Shown: positions 1 through 9,230, counted from the first letter of the stretch. The stretch is 64,000 nt of DNA from Acinetobacter guerrae (GCF_009372255.1 NZ_LXGN01000023.1:1-64000); one strand, 5' to 3'. Program-made: numbers and translations. The notes: a model not told the origin generated them from the letters alone.

Positions 1-211
1 GTTTTAATGGGGGCTAATACATACTGACCATTTATTTATTTTCTAAATCGCTTAGTCATAAAATATGAGCTTTATAAGTTTTCCACATCTATATACAAAA
101 TAATAACGTATATCCTTAAAATTACTTAATTTTGTTGCTAGGGCTTGATTTTATAACGTAAATCAACAAGAGTTATCACATAAATGAGATAATAATGAAT
201 GTATAGCCAAT
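1..211. other. Intergenic leader at left edge
   Basis: No gene is visible in this AT-rich stretch at the left edge. It presumably carries the promoter of the plus-strand gene that starts at 212. I do not see a convincing -35/-10 pair or a Shine-Dalgarno sequence before the tandem ATGATG start. The track ORF at 163-372 on the minus strand is a shadow of the real gene. Confidence 0.4.
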
Positions 212-1414
212 ATGATGAAAATTAACCATTTTAATTTGGGTTCTCGCGTTTTATATTTCTTGCTGTGTCTAGGGGGAATAAGTTCGCTTTCAGCCAATAC
301 AGAAACCACCGATGACAGAGCAGAGAAACCTTCTGAAGACGCTGCACCTTTAGTGATACCTTCTGATCCCAATACACCGCGAACCTCTGTTGCTTACGCA
401 GTCAAGTTACATCAATTGAATCACTCAGAAGATAAAAATTTACTGGACATCATTCCTTCATGGATTGATGCTACGCCCACAATTTTACCGCCAGAGTCAA
501 ATACACCAATTGTTCCACCCACGTCCGAGACTGCAAACAGAACTTGGTTTGATCGTAAACAACGAGATATCAGCAATTGGGCAGATCGAACATCAGGTAA
601 AATTGATCATTGGTTTGGCGATGTAGATCCCAAAAAACCAGCAGATGCTACCTTAAGGATTATGTTGGATAATTATTGGGACAAATATAATGGCTATGAG
701 ATTAAACCACGTATCCGAGGAAAAATTAAACTTCCAACACTCGAAAGACGTTTTAGTGTGGTGTTTGGTGACGACTCATTAGATGATGAGTTTGATAACA
801 ATGTTGCCAATACCAATATAGATCCAAATGGTGAAAAAAAACGACTAGATTCGCGGCAAACTCGTGACAATAATGGTTCGTTGGCTTTACGCTGGTCAGA
901 TTTTTCTAAACGTTTACCCTTTGAAACTGATGCTGATCTGGGGATTCGTTCAGGGGACGATATTTATGTTCGCTTAAAAGCAAAACGCGCGTGGCCTTTA
1001 CGCAATGATTTTTCATTTTACGCGGAACAAATTTATCGTTATGGGATTGATAGTAAAAATTATTTAAGAACAAATCTGGAACTGACCCACGCACGTCCAA
1101 ATGAAGCTTTCCTTTCCAATCAATTCAGCCTGACTTATGCTGATGATCAAGACGATGATCTCTGGTGGGACAACCGTTTATTTAGGCAACATCAATTCTT
1201 TGCCAATAATCGTTTTAATTATGGCCTATATACAGGTGGATATTACAATAATAGCGACTTACGTTTAAATAGTTGGGGGCCGTTCATGTCATGGCGGCAG
1301 CAGCTTTGGCGTGAATGGTTTTATGTTCAAGGAGATCTAAATTATTTTAATGATCATCGTGAAGACCGCAGCCACTATGTGAGTACTTTTGTACGTTTAG
1401 AAGCTTTGTTTTAA
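212..1414 (+). CDS. Hypothetical exported envelope protein, paralog A
   Basis: I do not recognise a named family. The 400-residue product starts with a hydrophobic stretch (about residues 8-28, ending SLSA) that looks like a signal peptide. An acidic, Pro/Thr-rich linker to about residue 110 follows. The rest is rich in Trp, Tyr and Asp, with alternating polar and aromatic residues and a C-terminal phenylalanine (VRLEALF). That pattern suggests outer-membrane beta-strands, which is an inference. The next gene is a shorter paralog: both share VFG(D/N)DSL, D(I/V)YV, FSNQFSL-type and LWGP/SWGP motifs in the same order. The start is ATGATG without a clear ribosome binding site. It may be an assembly or surface factor, but function is unknown. 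Confidence 0.7.
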   Translation: MMKINHFNLGSRVLYFLLCLGGISSLSANTETTDDRAEKPSEDAAPLVIPSDPNTPRTSVAYAVKLHQLNHSEDKNLLDIIPSWIDATPTILPPESNTPIVPPTSETANRTWFDRKQRDISNWADRTSGKIDHWFGDVDPKKPADATLRIMLDNYWDKYNGYEIKPRIRGKIKLPTLERRFSVVFGDDSLDDEFDNNVANTNIDPNGEKKRLDSRQTRDNNGSLALRWSDFSKRLPFETDADLGIRSGDDIYVRLKAKRAWPLRNDFSFYAEQIYRYGIDSKNYLRTNLELTHARPNEAFLSNQFSLTYADDQDDDLWWDNRLFRQHQFFANNRFNYGLYTGGYYNNSDLRLNSWGPFMSWRQQLWREWFYVQGDLNYFNDHREDRSHYVSTFVRLEALF

Positions 1415-1430
1415 AGATCAAGTGCTTTTC

Positions 1431-1465
1431 GCGCTTGTCATGTTTATAATGACAAGCGCTATACT
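1431..1465 (+). promoter_or_regulatory. Hairpin overlapping a candidate promoter of paralog B
   Basis: An 11-bp perfect inverted repeat (GCGCTTGTCAT, 7-base loop, ATGACAAGCGC) follows paralog A. No T-run follows, so it is a poor Rho-independent terminator. The left arm contains TTGTCA and the base after the right arm begins TATACT, 19 bp apart. The element could therefore also be a promoter with an embedded operator for the next gene. This is inference from sequence only. Confidence 0.3.
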
Positions 1466-1547
1466 AAGCCAAATCAAGACTTAAATAAAAATTAAGATTG
1501 ATTTTATACTCTGCCCAGATTCATTATTTTTATTATTTTATTCTCCT

Positions 1548-2444
1548 ATGAAGCGATGCCATATCGTTCATTTTCAACTTGCATTCATCTTAAGCATATG
1601 CAGTATTTATACTGTATCGGTATTAATTTACTCGACTTTAAAGCCACATTCCTCACCGTCTCATACAGTTGTTTATTCAAATCAACAAAAACGATCTCAA
1701 TTAACATGTACAGAAGCACAGGAAAATCAGCAAGAAGAACCCATTTTGTCCAACGAGGCGCTAAGTCAGGAACTATTAAATGTTTTTGGCAATGATTCTT
1801 TATGGGCAAGGACTTTACAACAGCAACCCAAAACCATAAAAAAATTTGGGAAAACCCATAAAAGTAAAACCAAAAAAAATAAAGTAAGTAATCCTGATCC
1901 AATTAGTGCCAGTATTAGCACTATCACCAGTTTTCTTCCCTTTTCTAACGATATTAATCTGGGTTCAAATTCAGACAGTGATGTTTATGTACAGTTTTTA
2001 GCAAAGAAACAATGGGTGTTAAGACATGATATCAGCATTGATACTCAACAGTTGTTTCGCTATGGTTCCACCAGTAAAAATTATTCTGAAACAACTTTGA
2101 ATCTGAATCAGAAATTACAGGACAATACCCTTTTTTCCAATCAATTCAGCCTGAACAAAAGTCAGGATGAAGAATACTATTGGGCAAATCGAACTTTTCA
2201 GCAATATCAATTTTTAAAAAATCATCGCTTAATTTATGGAATTTATAGCAGCGGTGTATATGATCAAGAAAAAAAAGACTGGGAATTACAGCTATGGGGA
2301 CCTTATCTTTCATGGCGACGTCCATTATGGCGTAGCTGGATTTTTATCGATAATCAAATTTCTTATTATCATGACCTTACTACCACCAATAAAGAACTCC
2401 AGCATGTGTTCAGTACCACGCTACAGTTAGAAGCAAATTTTTAA
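1548..2444 (+). CDS. Hypothetical envelope protein, shortened paralog B
   Basis: This 298-residue product is related to the gene just upstream. From about residue 75 it follows paralog A's order: a VFGNDSL motif, a SFLPF segment, DVYVQFLAKKQW, SNQFSLN, WANRTFQQYQF, LWGPYLSWRRPLW, then an aromatic C-terminal strand ending in Phe. It lacks the region corresponding to roughly the first 150 residues of paralog A. Instead it has a single N-terminal hydrophobic segment (about residues 9-31) with no obvious signal peptidase site, so it may be membrane-anchored. A run of about 20 nucleotides around the SNQFSL codons is identical in both genes, which points to a recent duplication or gene conversion. 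Function is unknown. Confidence 0.65.
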   Translation: MKRCHIVHFQLAFILSICSIYTVSVLIYSTLKPHSSPSHTVVYSNQQKRSQLTCTEAQENQQEEPILSNEALSQELLNVFGNDSLWARTLQQQPKTIKKFGKTHKSKTKKNKVSNPDPISASISTITSFLPFSNDINLGSNSDSDVYVQFLAKKQWVLRHDISIDTQQLFRYGSTSKNYSETTLNLNQKLQDNTLFSNQFSLNKSQDEEYYWANRTFQQYQFLKNHRLIYGIYSSGVYDQEKKDWELQLWGPYLSWRRPLWRSWIFIDNQISYYHDLTTTNKELQHVFSTTLQLEANF

Positions 2445-2514
2445 TGATCAATCTGTTTATAAAATAAGTAAATTTGTGGATAAGTCTGACTTTACCCACA
2501 ATAATCCACAAACT

Positions 2515-2540
2515 ATAAAAAACCCTGACCATGGTCAGGG
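2515..2540 (-). terminator. htpG terminator
   Basis: The 18-bp palindrome CCCTGACCATGGTCAGGG lies just past the htpG stop codon. On the minus strand it is followed by TTTTTTATAG, the usual form of an intrinsic terminator. Confidence 0.75.
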
Positions 2541-2553
2541 TAATTCAGATGAT

Positions 2554-4482
2554 TTATTTCAATAATAAATTATTTATACGTTTGACATACGCCGCTGGAT
2601 CTTCAGGTAATCCACCTTCTGCAATTACAGCCTGATCAAAAATCACATTGGCCAGATCATCAAATTGTGCAGAACCTTCCAGCTTTTTCACCAGTGGATG
2701 TTCAGGGTTAATTTCAAGAATCGGTTTTATCTCAGGTACTTCCTGTCCTGCCTGTTTCAACATGCGAATCAGTTGAGGAGATAACTCGCCTTCTGATGTC
2801 ACCAAACATGCAGGAGAGTCGACCAAACGCGTAGTCACACGAACTTCTTTGGTTTTATCTTTGAGTGATTCACCCAGTTTTTCGATCACAGGTTTGAATT
2901 GTTCCGCTGCTTGCTCAAGCGCTTTTTTCTCTTCTGCATCTTGTAAATCGCCTAGATCGACTGCACCTTTAGAAACATTCTGCAAAGGTGTACCATCAAA
3001 CTCCTGTACGAAATTCATTGCCCATTCATCGACACGTTCAGACATGAGTAGAACCTCAATGCCTTTTTTCTTGAACAGTTCAAGTTGAGGTGAATTTTTT
3101 GCTGCATTCAGACTGTCTGCGGTCACGTAGTAAATCGCTTTTTGCCCGTCTTTCATGCGCGATTTGTAATCAGCCAATGACGTGCTGACATCATCACTAT
3201 TCGATGTTGCATAACGTAAAAGTTTCAAAATACGTTCACGATTTCCAAAGTCCTCACCCAAACCTTCTTTGAGTACTGAACCAAACTCACTGTAGAAAGT
3301 TTTGAATTTTTCCTGATCTTTTTCATCTTCTGATTTTGATAAACCATCGAGAAGTGTTAATACACGACGTGCGTTACCTTCGCGAATCGTTTTAACATCA
3401 CGGCTTTCCTGTAACAATTCACGGCTTACATTTAAGGGTAAATCCGCACTGTCCACTACACCTTGTACAAAACGTAAATAATTTGGAATCAGATTATCCG
3501 CATCATCCATAATAAAGACACGTTTCACATACAGTTTGATTCCTGCTTTTGATTCACGCGTGAAAAGATCATGCGGTGCTTTGGCAGGGATATAGAGAAG
3601 CTGCGTATATTCTGTACTACCTTCAACACGATTGTGTGCCCATGCCAGTGGCGCATCAAAATCATGACTCAGATTTTTATAGAACTCGATATATTGTTCT
3701 TCTGAAATCTCACTTTTATTACGTGTCCAAAGCGCGCTAGCGGAGTTAATCGTTTCCCATTCTTCAGTTTTTACCATTTTGCCATTGGGTGCTTTTTCTT
3801 CATCACCATCAGCAACTTGATCTTCTTGCCATACTTCTTTTTGCATTTGAATTGGCAAACTGATGTGATCTGAATATTTATTGATAATTTGCTTAACTTT
3901 ATAGCTTTCTAAATATTCAAGTGCATCATCACGCAAATGTAAAATAATGTCTGTGCCACGAGAAGCTTTGTTGATTTGCTCAACTTCAAATTCACCTGTA
4001 CCACCACTTACCCAACGCACGCCATCTTCTGATGATAATCCAGCACGACGCGATTCAACGGTAATTTTATCCGCAACAATAAATCCAGAATAAAAACCCA
4101 CACCAAACTGACCAATTAACTGCGCATCTGATTTTTGATCGCCTGTTAACTTAGTCATAAAATCTTTAGTGCCTGATTTGGCGATTGTCCCCAAATTATC
4201 AATCGCTTCCTGCTGATTTAAACCAATACCATTATCTGAAATCGTAATCGTCTTGTTGTCTTTATCCAAACTCACACGCACATGCAAATCTGGATCATTT
4301 TCATAATATTCTGGATGATTAATACCTTCAAAACGCAGTTTGTCACAAGCATCGGAGGCATTTGAAATCAATTCTCGCAAAAAGATTTCTGGATTTGAAT
4401 ATAGTGAATGGGTCACTAAATGTAAAAGTTGGGCAACTTCTGCCTGAAAGCTATAATTCTGTGAAGTTTTTTGTTCGCTCAT
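2554..4482 (-). CDS. htpG: Chaperone HtpG (Hsp90)
   Basis: Bacterial Hsp90, a cytosolic ATP-dependent homodimeric chaperone that refolds client proteins with DnaK. The 642-residue length is typical. The GHKL ATPase signatures are clear near the N-terminus: [14 protein letters not shown] (about 37-50), DNGIGL (83-88) and GQFGVGF (124-130). The middle domain contains the [11 protein letters not shown] block around residues 345-360, and the C-terminal dimerisation part follows. The ATG is preceded by TAGGAG. That ribosome binding site lies in one arm of a perfect inverted repeat in the 5' leader (separate entry). It sits downstream of, and in the same direction as, the LprI-like gene, 105 bp away. 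Confidence 0.97.
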   Translation of the reverse strand: MSEQKTSQNYSFQAEVAQLLHLVTHSLYSNPEIFLRELISNASDACDKLRFEGINHPEYYENDPDLHVRVSLDKDNKTITISDNGIGLNQQEAIDNLGTIAKSGTKDFMTKLTGDQKSDAQLIGQFGVGFYSGFIVADKITVESRRAGLSSEDGVRWVSGGTGEFEVEQINKASRGTDIILHLRDDALEYLESYKVKQIINKYSDHISLPIQMQKEVWQEDQVADGDEEKAPNGKMVKTEEWETINSASALWTRNKSEISEEQYIEFYKNLSHDFDAPLAWAHNRVEGSTEYTQLLYIPAKAPHDLFTRESKAGIKLYVKRVFIMDDADNLIPNYLRFVQGVVDSADLPLNVSRELLQESRDVKTIREGNARRVLTLLDGLSKSEDEKDQEKFKTFYSEFGSVLKEGLGEDFGNRERILKLLRYATSNSDDVSTSLADYKSRMKDGQKAIYYVTADSLNAAKNSPQLELFKKKGIEVLLMSERVDEWAMNFVQEFDGTPLQNVSKGAVDLGDLQDAEEKKALEQAAEQFKPVIEKLGESLKDKTKEVRVTTRLVDSPACLVTSEGELSPQLIRMLKQAGQEVPEIKPILEINPEHPLVKKLEGSAQFDDLANVIFDQAVIAEGGLPEDPAAYVKRINNLLLK

Positions 4483-4483
4483 G

Positions 4484-4546
4484 ACTCACTCCTAAAATAC
4501 AATTCATCGTAGCGTATTCTTTGATGCTGTATGTATTGGAGTGAGT
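4484..4546 (-). promoter_or_regulatory. Inverted repeat that can mask the htpG ribosome binding site
   Basis: In the leader, ACTCACTCC (read on the minus strand from 4546) is perfectly complementary to GGAGTGAGT, which contains the htpG Shine-Dalgarno core. The helix is 9 bp. A further 5-bp helix AATAC/GTATT follows across a 3-base bulge, with a loop of about 32 nt. If transcription starts upstream of 4546, the mRNA could hide its ribosome binding site, as RNA thermometers of heat-shock genes do. It could instead be a protein operator. The transcription start is not determined. Confidence 0.35.
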
Positions 4547-4587
4547 GATGGGTTTTTCAATAGCAAAACCTAAGATTTTTATCTCAA

Positions 4588-4941
4588 TTAAAAAGGTCCT
4601 TGGGTTAAAATTCGATTTTGTACAATATCATCCAGATGTTTTTGGCGCTCACTATAACGTTGTGCAATACAATTCACATTGGCACGACAACTATCACGTT
4701 GTTTTAACCATTGATATTGGGCGCCTTTTTCAGCATCACGCCCCCCCATTGGTAAAGCATGAATGACAATATTATAAGTTGTGACCATTTTTACATCAGC
4801 ATCATTTAAACTTCTATTCTGACAAATTGCTTTCTCAGTTGCTGTTTTCGCTTTTTCACAAGAAAAACTTGCAGCATGTGTGAGATTCAAACTACTAGCA
4901 ATCAACAAACTTCCAAGTACAAAAAATTTTAAATCTTTCAT
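4588..4941 (-). CDS. Small secreted protein, LprI-like (DUF1311) domain
   Basis: A 117-residue protein with an N-terminal signal peptide (KFFVLGSLLIASSLNLTHA) and a mature part matching the lysozyme-inhibitor LprI/DUF1311 pattern. That pattern is SFSCEKAKTATEKAICQNRSLNDADVK-type spacing of cysteines, then LKQRDSC and NCIAQRYSERQKHL. Four cysteines remain in the mature protein and probably form two disulfides in the periplasm. Family members include lysozyme inhibitors, but many have no known role. I prefer the ATG at 4941 because GGAAA lies about 7-8 bases before it. The upstream in-frame ATG at 4953 has no Shine-Dalgarno sequence. Confidence 0.75.
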   Translation of the reverse strand: MKDLKFFVLGSLLIASSLNLTHAASFSCEKAKTATEKAICQNRSLNDADVKMVTTYNIVIHALPMGGRDAEKGAQYQWLKQRDSCRANVNCIAQRYSERQKHLDDIVQNRILTQGPF

Positions 4942-5041
4942 AAAATTTTCCATTTTTTAATTTAAGTAATTATTTTTAACTTTAAAGCTTTTACTTACAT
5001 GCAAAGTAATTTTTTGCCATTTTATGTACAGTATAGGTCAC

Positions 5042-5076
5042 AAAAAAAAGCCTAACAGTTTTCTGTCAGGCTTATC
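5042..5076 (-). terminator. Terminator of the OmpW-family gene
   Basis: On the minus strand AAGCCTGACAG, a 4-base loop, then CTGTTAGGCTT (one mismatch) is followed by a run of T. This is a typical intrinsic terminator about 100 bp past the stop codon at 5174. Confidence 0.65.
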
Positions 5077-5133
5077 ATGCCGATGATCATATTATTATTG
5101 TTATCTCTATGATTATTATTAAGTGATGGATCA

Positions 5134-5167
5134 TTTAAAATCTCTTTTACACAAAAGAGATTTTAAA
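5134..5167. repeat. 15-bp perfect hairpin after the OmpW-family gene
   Basis: TTTAAAATCTCTTTT and its exact complement are separated by ACAC and lie 6 bp past the stop codon. No T-run follows on the minus strand. It may protect the mRNA 3' end upstream of the true terminator. Confidence 0.5.
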
Positions 5168-5173
5168 GACTGC

Positions 5174-5758
5174 TTAGAATTTATAGCTATAACCTAGTGT
5201 ATAAATAACAGGATCAATGTCTAAATCAAATGTACCCAAGTTATTAACTAAACGAACTTCTGGGCTTAATTCTGCATAACGAACATCGAAGTACACGCCC
5301 CAGTTTTTTGCATCAGCAGGTTGAAAAGTAAAACCGATCTGACCTGCAACACCATAATCACTCTTTACTTTTTCTGCTACGCCAGATTCATCCCATGGAA
5401 TAAAAGCAGTTGCACCAATACCAATATAAGGGGTAAAACGAGTTGCATTTTTAAAATTATATTTTGCAGTGATCGTTGGTGGTAGATGCTTAACTCGTGC
5501 AACCTTATTACCATCTAATAAAACGTCATGATTGATCGGGGTTGCAAGTAACAATTCAGCAGAAAAAGGAGAATCACCGAAGAAATACTCGACAGATGGA
5601 GTAAATGCAAATTCATCATCTGCTTCTACTTTACCTAATGCAGTTTGAGTATCGCTTGTTGGGGCAATATAACTTGCTCCTACTTTAACTTGCCAATCAC
5701 CTGCAAAAACAGAAGAAGACAAACCTAATAATGCAATTACCGCAGCTTGTTTCAACAT
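5174..5758 (-). CDS. OmpW family outer membrane protein
   Basis: A small 8-stranded beta-barrel porin-like protein of the outer membrane. OmpW relatives are linked to passage of small hydrophobic or charged molecules. A signal peptide ends SSSVFA. The mature start GDWQVKVGASYIAP, the central PPTITAKYNF, FTPYIGIGATAF and the terminal DPVIYTLGYSYKF with a C-terminal Phe are family hallmarks. The length of about 194 residues is usual. The track start at 5767 is a GTG, followed by ATG at 5764. The ATG at 5758 has AGAGG about 8 bases upstream, so I chose it. It is followed by a 15-bp hairpin and an intrinsic terminator. I cannot say which OmpW paralog it is. Confidence 0.85.
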   Translation of the reverse strand: MLKQAAVIALLGLSSSVFAGDWQVKVGASYIAPTSDTQTALGKVEADDEFAFTPSVEYFFGDSPFSAELLLATPINHDVLLDGNKVARVKHLPPTITAKYNFKNATRFTPYIGIGATAFIPWDESGVAEKVKSDYGVAGQIGFTFQPADAKNWGVYFDVRYAELSPEVRLVNNLGTFDLDIDPVIYTLGYSYKF

Positions 5759-5767
5759 TTTCATCAC

Positions 5768-6187
5768 CTCTTAATATCTTATAAACATCATAATATTATA
5801 TATATATTAAATGCAATACAGATTATAAACACAATCTTCATATTATTTTCAAGTGAATGATATTTATAATTATTTATTTTAAAACAAAGCATTTTAGTAG
5901 ACTTTAAAATACTATTTTAAATCACAAATAAACCCGATTAAATTAATATGATTTAATACCCACTAAAATAATCTGATTTAAAAATAAATAATAAATTAAA
6001 TTATAACTATAAAAATAATCTAGTTTAAAAATTATTTATTTTCCTTTTTTTCATTTAGTCCATTTGGATAAATTTTGAAGCATGTTCTTTGAGGATTTGG
6101 CTTCTTTCTCATCTCAGCTTTTTTATAAATAAAATGTGAAGATTGGGTGTAGCTCCGATACAATACGCACAAGAATTGGAGTAATCG
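5768..6187. other. AT-rich intergenic region before the permease
   Basis: This 420-bp, strongly AT-rich divergent spacer separates the OmpW-family gene and the amino acid permease and holds no plausible ORF. A TACAAT at 6159-6164 is a possible -10 box for the permease, though the matching -35 (GTGAAG, 17 bp away) is weak. GGAG at 6178-6181 is the permease ribosome binding site. Nothing else is recognisable. Confidence 0.5.
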
Positions 6188-7549
6188 ATGTCACAGAATT
6201 CTTCTTTAAAGCGTGGACTGAATACACGCCATATCCGTTTTTTGGCTTTAGGTTCCGCAATTGGTACAGGGCTATTTTATGGTTCAGCCTCAGCGATTAA
6301 GCTGGCTGGGCCAGCCGTGCTAATGGCTTATGTGATTGCAGGTATTGCGATCTATATTGTGATGCGCGCTCTTGGTGAAATGGCCGTACATAATCCTGTT
6401 TCTGACTCATTTAGTCGTTATGCTTCAGATTATGTAAGCCCATTAGCGGGTTTCACAACGGGCTGGACTTATGTTTTTGAGATGGTGATTGTCGCCATTG
6501 CGGATGTCACTGCTTTTGGTATCTATATGGGTTTTTGGTTTCCAGATGTGCCACGTTGGACATGGATCCTATCCCTGATTTTCTTTTTGGGTGCGATCAA
6601 CCTGATTCATGTAAAAATTTACGGTGAGCTTGAGTTCTGGTTATCGATTATTAAAGTCAGTGCTATTATTGCTATGATCTGTGGTGGCTTTGGTATCATG
6701 TTCTATGGCTTACACGTACCCAATACCAACTTTACCCCTGGTATTTCTAATTTATGGGAACATGGCGGTTTTATGCCGAATGGGATAATGGGCGTGATTG
6801 CCTGTTTCTCAGTCGTGGTCTTTGCATTTGGGGGAATTGAGATTATCGGGATTACTGCAGGTGAAACTGAGAATCCGAAAACTGCGATTCCACGCGCCAT
6901 CAATGCTGTACCGATCCGAATTATCCTGTTTTACGTTTTGACTATTTTTGTCTTAATGTCAATTTTCCCATGGAATCAGATTGGTACTCAAGGTAGTCCT
7001 TTTGTTCAGATTTTTGAGAGTTTAGGCATTAAATCTGCGGCTGCTGTATTGAACGTCGTGGTGATTACCGCAGCCATTTCAGCAATTAACAGTGATGTAT
7101 TTGGTGCAGGTCGTATGATGTACGGTATGGCACTCAAAGGACAAGCGCCAGAAGTTTTCCGTAAAACGTCTAAATATGGTGTGCCGTGGATGACTGTTGT
7201 GGTGATGGCAGGCGTATTGTTGATCGGCGTGGTTCTAAATTACCTGATTCCTGAAAATGTATTTGAAATTATTGCATCCATTGCGACTTTCGCAACTGTT
7301 TATGTCTGGTTGATGATTTTATTATCACATTTTGGTATGCGTAAAAAGTTATCTAGTGAAGAAATTAAGAAGCTTGATTTCCCAATGATTGGCTGGCCTG
7401 TTGCTCCAGCGCTTGCCACAGCATTTATGATCTTTGTTATCGCTGTGATTGGTTATTTTCCAGATACAAGACCCGCATTATATGTTGGCATCTTTTGGTT
7501 AATTCTATTAGCAGTGGCCTATAAAATCTGGGTCAAACCAAAAATCTGA
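6188..7549 (+). CDS. proY: ProY-like amino acid permease (APC family)
   Basis: An inner-membrane amino acid:proton symporter of the AAT/APC family with about 12 transmembrane helices in 453 residues. The N-terminus [28 protein letters not shown] is almost the same as E. coli Pro[63 protein letters not shown] and [11 protein letters not shown] also match that subfamily closely. ProY is a cryptic proline-specific permease in enterics; the substrate here is likely proline or a related amino acid but is inferred. The ATG has GGAG at 6 bp. It appears monocistronic with its own terminator. Confidence 0.9.
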   Translation: MSQNSSLKRGLNTRHIRFLALGSAIGTGLFYGSASAIKLAGPAVLMAYVIAGIAIYIVMRALGEMAVHNPVSDSFSRYASDYVSPLAGFTTGWTYVFEMVIVAIADVTAFGIYMGFWFPDVPRWTWILSLIFFLGAINLIHVKIYGELEFWLSIIKVSAIIAMICGGFGIMFYGLHVPNTNFTPGISNLWEHGGFMPNGIMGVIACFSVVVFAFGGIEIIGITAGETENPKTAIPRAINAVPIRIILFYVLTIFVLMSIFPWNQIGTQGSPFVQIFESLGIKSAAAVLNVVVITAAISAINSDVFGAGRMMYGMALKGQAPEVFRKTSKYGVPWMTVVVMAGVLLIGVVLNYLIPENVFEIIASIATFATVYVWLMILLSHFGMRKKLSSEEIKKLDFPMIGWPVAPALATAFMIFVIAVIGYFPDTRPALYVGIFWLILLAVAYKIWVKPKI

Positions 7550-7565
7550 TCTATTTGATCTTTCC

Positions 7566-7605
7566 AAAAAAGCCACTTCCATTTCAATGTAAAGTGGCTT
7601 TTTTA
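7566..7605. terminator. Bidirectional terminator between proY and the hydrolase
   Basis: AAAAAAGCCACTT and AAAGTGGCTTTTTTA form a strong stem with T-runs in both directions. It sits between two convergent genes and probably serves both. Confidence 0.85.
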
Positions 7606-7612
7606 TGGTTGG

Positions 7613-8491
7613 TTAAGCAGCCTGCCGACTTAAAGCAAACTGACGTATATAATCAGCTACTTTTTGTGGCTCACTTAAAATTGCCCAATGATTCGCATCA
7701 ACTTCGACATATTCAAACTCTTCAACCCATTTTGGCATTTCTTTTAAAATATAATCAGGGCTAACAAAGGCATCACGCATTAATACGACTGCCTGAACAG
7801 GGCATTGCGCATAACGCTGACGAGGTTTAGTCAGCGCTGCTATAAAATTTGCACGGTATAGATTAATACCATATTTACCATCACTTGAAATATGAGAATT
7901 CAGCGGTAAATTTTGTTTTCTTTCCAAACCATTTAAAATCTTTCCCCATTTTTGCGGGGTAAAAAAACTCCAGACAGTTGGTGCAATAAAGGGGATATGA
8001 AATGCAGCGATATACCACGATTTTGATAATTTTTTCAAAAAGTCAGCTGGATGGCTCTTAACTTCATCACGTAGCAACCAAGCAGCATGGTCCAAACAAG
8101 GACCTGAAATGGTGGTATAAGACAAAATCCGATCTTTAAACTTAGGCTCAGTGACAGATTCCCATGTCTGAATCGATCCCCAATCATGTGCAGCCAAATG
8201 AAATGGTCGCTCACCCAATATTTGATTCGCGACAGCTTCAAGATCCAAAGACAATTGTTGAAGGCGATAGTCCCGGACATGTTTAGGAATACTCGACTGT
8301 CCTGCTCCTCTTACATCATACGTCACAATATAAAAGTCATTGATTAATTCACTAATGATCGGTTCCCACACTTCTTGATTATCTGGATAACCATGAACCA
8401 AGACTAAAGCGGGATTGTTTTCATTGCCCCATGTTTTAGCACAAAGCGATTGCTGATCAGAGGTTTGGACAGTGTGAATTTGAGGGCGCAT
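7613..8491 (-). CDS. Alpha/beta hydrolase, epoxide hydrolase-like
   Basis: A 292-residue alpha/beta-fold hydrolase, probably cytosolic. HGYPDNQEVWEP carries the HGxP oxyanion motif. AAHDWGS is the nucleophile elbow, with aspartate instead of serine, as in soluble epoxide hydrolases and haloalkane or haloacetate dehalogenases. The terminal DANHWAILSEP supplies the catalytic histidine. YDVRGAGQSS follows the usual strand after the oxyanion hole. The substrate cannot be read from sequence, although the Asp nucleophile argues for an epoxide or halide substrate rather than an ester. The ATG has AAGGAAACGACA upstream, a good ribosome binding site. It appears to be a single gene. Confidence 0.8.
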   Translation of the reverse strand: MRPQIHTVQTSDQQSLCAKTWGNENNPALVLVHGYPDNQEVWEPIISELINDFYIVTYDVRGAGQSSIPKHVRDYRLQQLSLDLEAVANQILGERPFHLAAHDWGSIQTWESVTEPKFKDRILSYTTISGPCLDHAAWLLRDEVKSHPADFLKKLSKSWYIAAFHIPFIAPTVWSFFTPQKWGKILNGLERKQNLPLNSHISSDGKYGINLYRANFIAALTKPRQRYAQCPVQAVVLMRDAFVSPDYILKEMPKWVEEFEYVEVDANHWAILSEPQKVADYIRQFALSRQAA

Positions 8492-8612
8492 TGTCGTTTC
8501 CTTTTTGTTTTTGATTGACCATTTCTTTAGTCGGATTAGGCATTGCCATCAATGCCAGAATGATGTTAGTTATTTAGTATGAAGATAGCCTGTAGAAAAA
8601 CAATTGACCCTT

Positions 8613-9092
8613 ATGAATATTTTAAAGCAACTTCAGACCATACCAGCAGTATCAAAATTTATCATTAACCGCTACTCGCCCTATCGCGGTGCGGGCATTA
8701 GCATTGATAAAATTGATCTCAAAAATTATTACATTCGGGTCAAAATGCCACTTACCCGAAAGAATCAAAATATTGTTGGTACACATTTTGGCGGTAGTTT
8801 GTACTCGATGGTCGATCCATTTTATATGCTGATCCTGATGCATCATCTGGGCTCGAAATATATCGTGTGGGATAAATCTGCCAATATTAATTTTTTGTCA
8901 CCTGGTCGCAGCACGGTGTACGCAGATATTCGCCTAGATGCTATGGAAGTTGAACATATTCGAGAACTCGCCGAAAATTATGCGCCTGTACATAGAAATT
9001 ATACTGTTAATATTTTTGATGAATCAGGTCTAAGAATTGCCGAGATTCAAAAGACGCTCTATATTCGTCGTAAGAAACCAAAACCCTTTTAA
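8613..9092 (+). CDS. DUF4442 hot-dog fold protein, putative thioesterase
   Basis: A 159-residue protein of the DUF4442/PaaI-like hot-dog fold. The THFGGSLYSMVDPFYMLIL segment is the helix with the HGG-type motif found in acyl-CoA thioesterases, and KSANINFLSPGRSTV is a core strand. It probably acts on acyl-CoA or acyl-ACP in the cytosol, but the substrate is unknown. The track start at 8604 is a TTG, and the ATG three codons later is the likelier start. No clear Shine-Dalgarno precedes either. It is divergent from the hydrolase gene. Confidence 0.75.
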   Translation: MNILKQLQTIPAVSKFIINRYSPYRGAGISIDKIDLKNYYIRVKMPLTRKNQNIVGTHFGGSLYSMVDPFYMLILMHHLGSKYIVWDKSANINFLSPGRSTVYADIRLDAMEVEHIRELAENYAPVHRNYTVNIFDESGLRIAEIQKTLYIRRKKPKPF

Positions 9093-9178
9093 AAACATGA
9101 AGAATGAACTATTTTTAACCGTATTGGCAGATCATTTATACCGATAAATGGTCTCCCTATTTTTACAGTTTGTCAGCT

Positions 9179-9206
9179 AAAAAAGACAGCGTAAAGCTGT
9201 CTTTTC
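9179..9206 (-). terminator. Terminator of glycine-zipper lipoprotein gene
   Basis: AAAAGACAGC and GCTGTCTTTT form a perfect 10-bp stem with flanking A/T runs in both directions. It lies between the convergent DUF4442 gene and the lipoprotein gene. Confidence 0.8.
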
Positions 9207-9230
9207 ATAATCATAACACGAGTAGAAAAT

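Noticed and set aside
1585-1902. 105-residue minus-strand ORF inside paralog B
   Set aside because: It has no ribosome binding site, and its composition reflects the opposite strand of the plus-strand gene.
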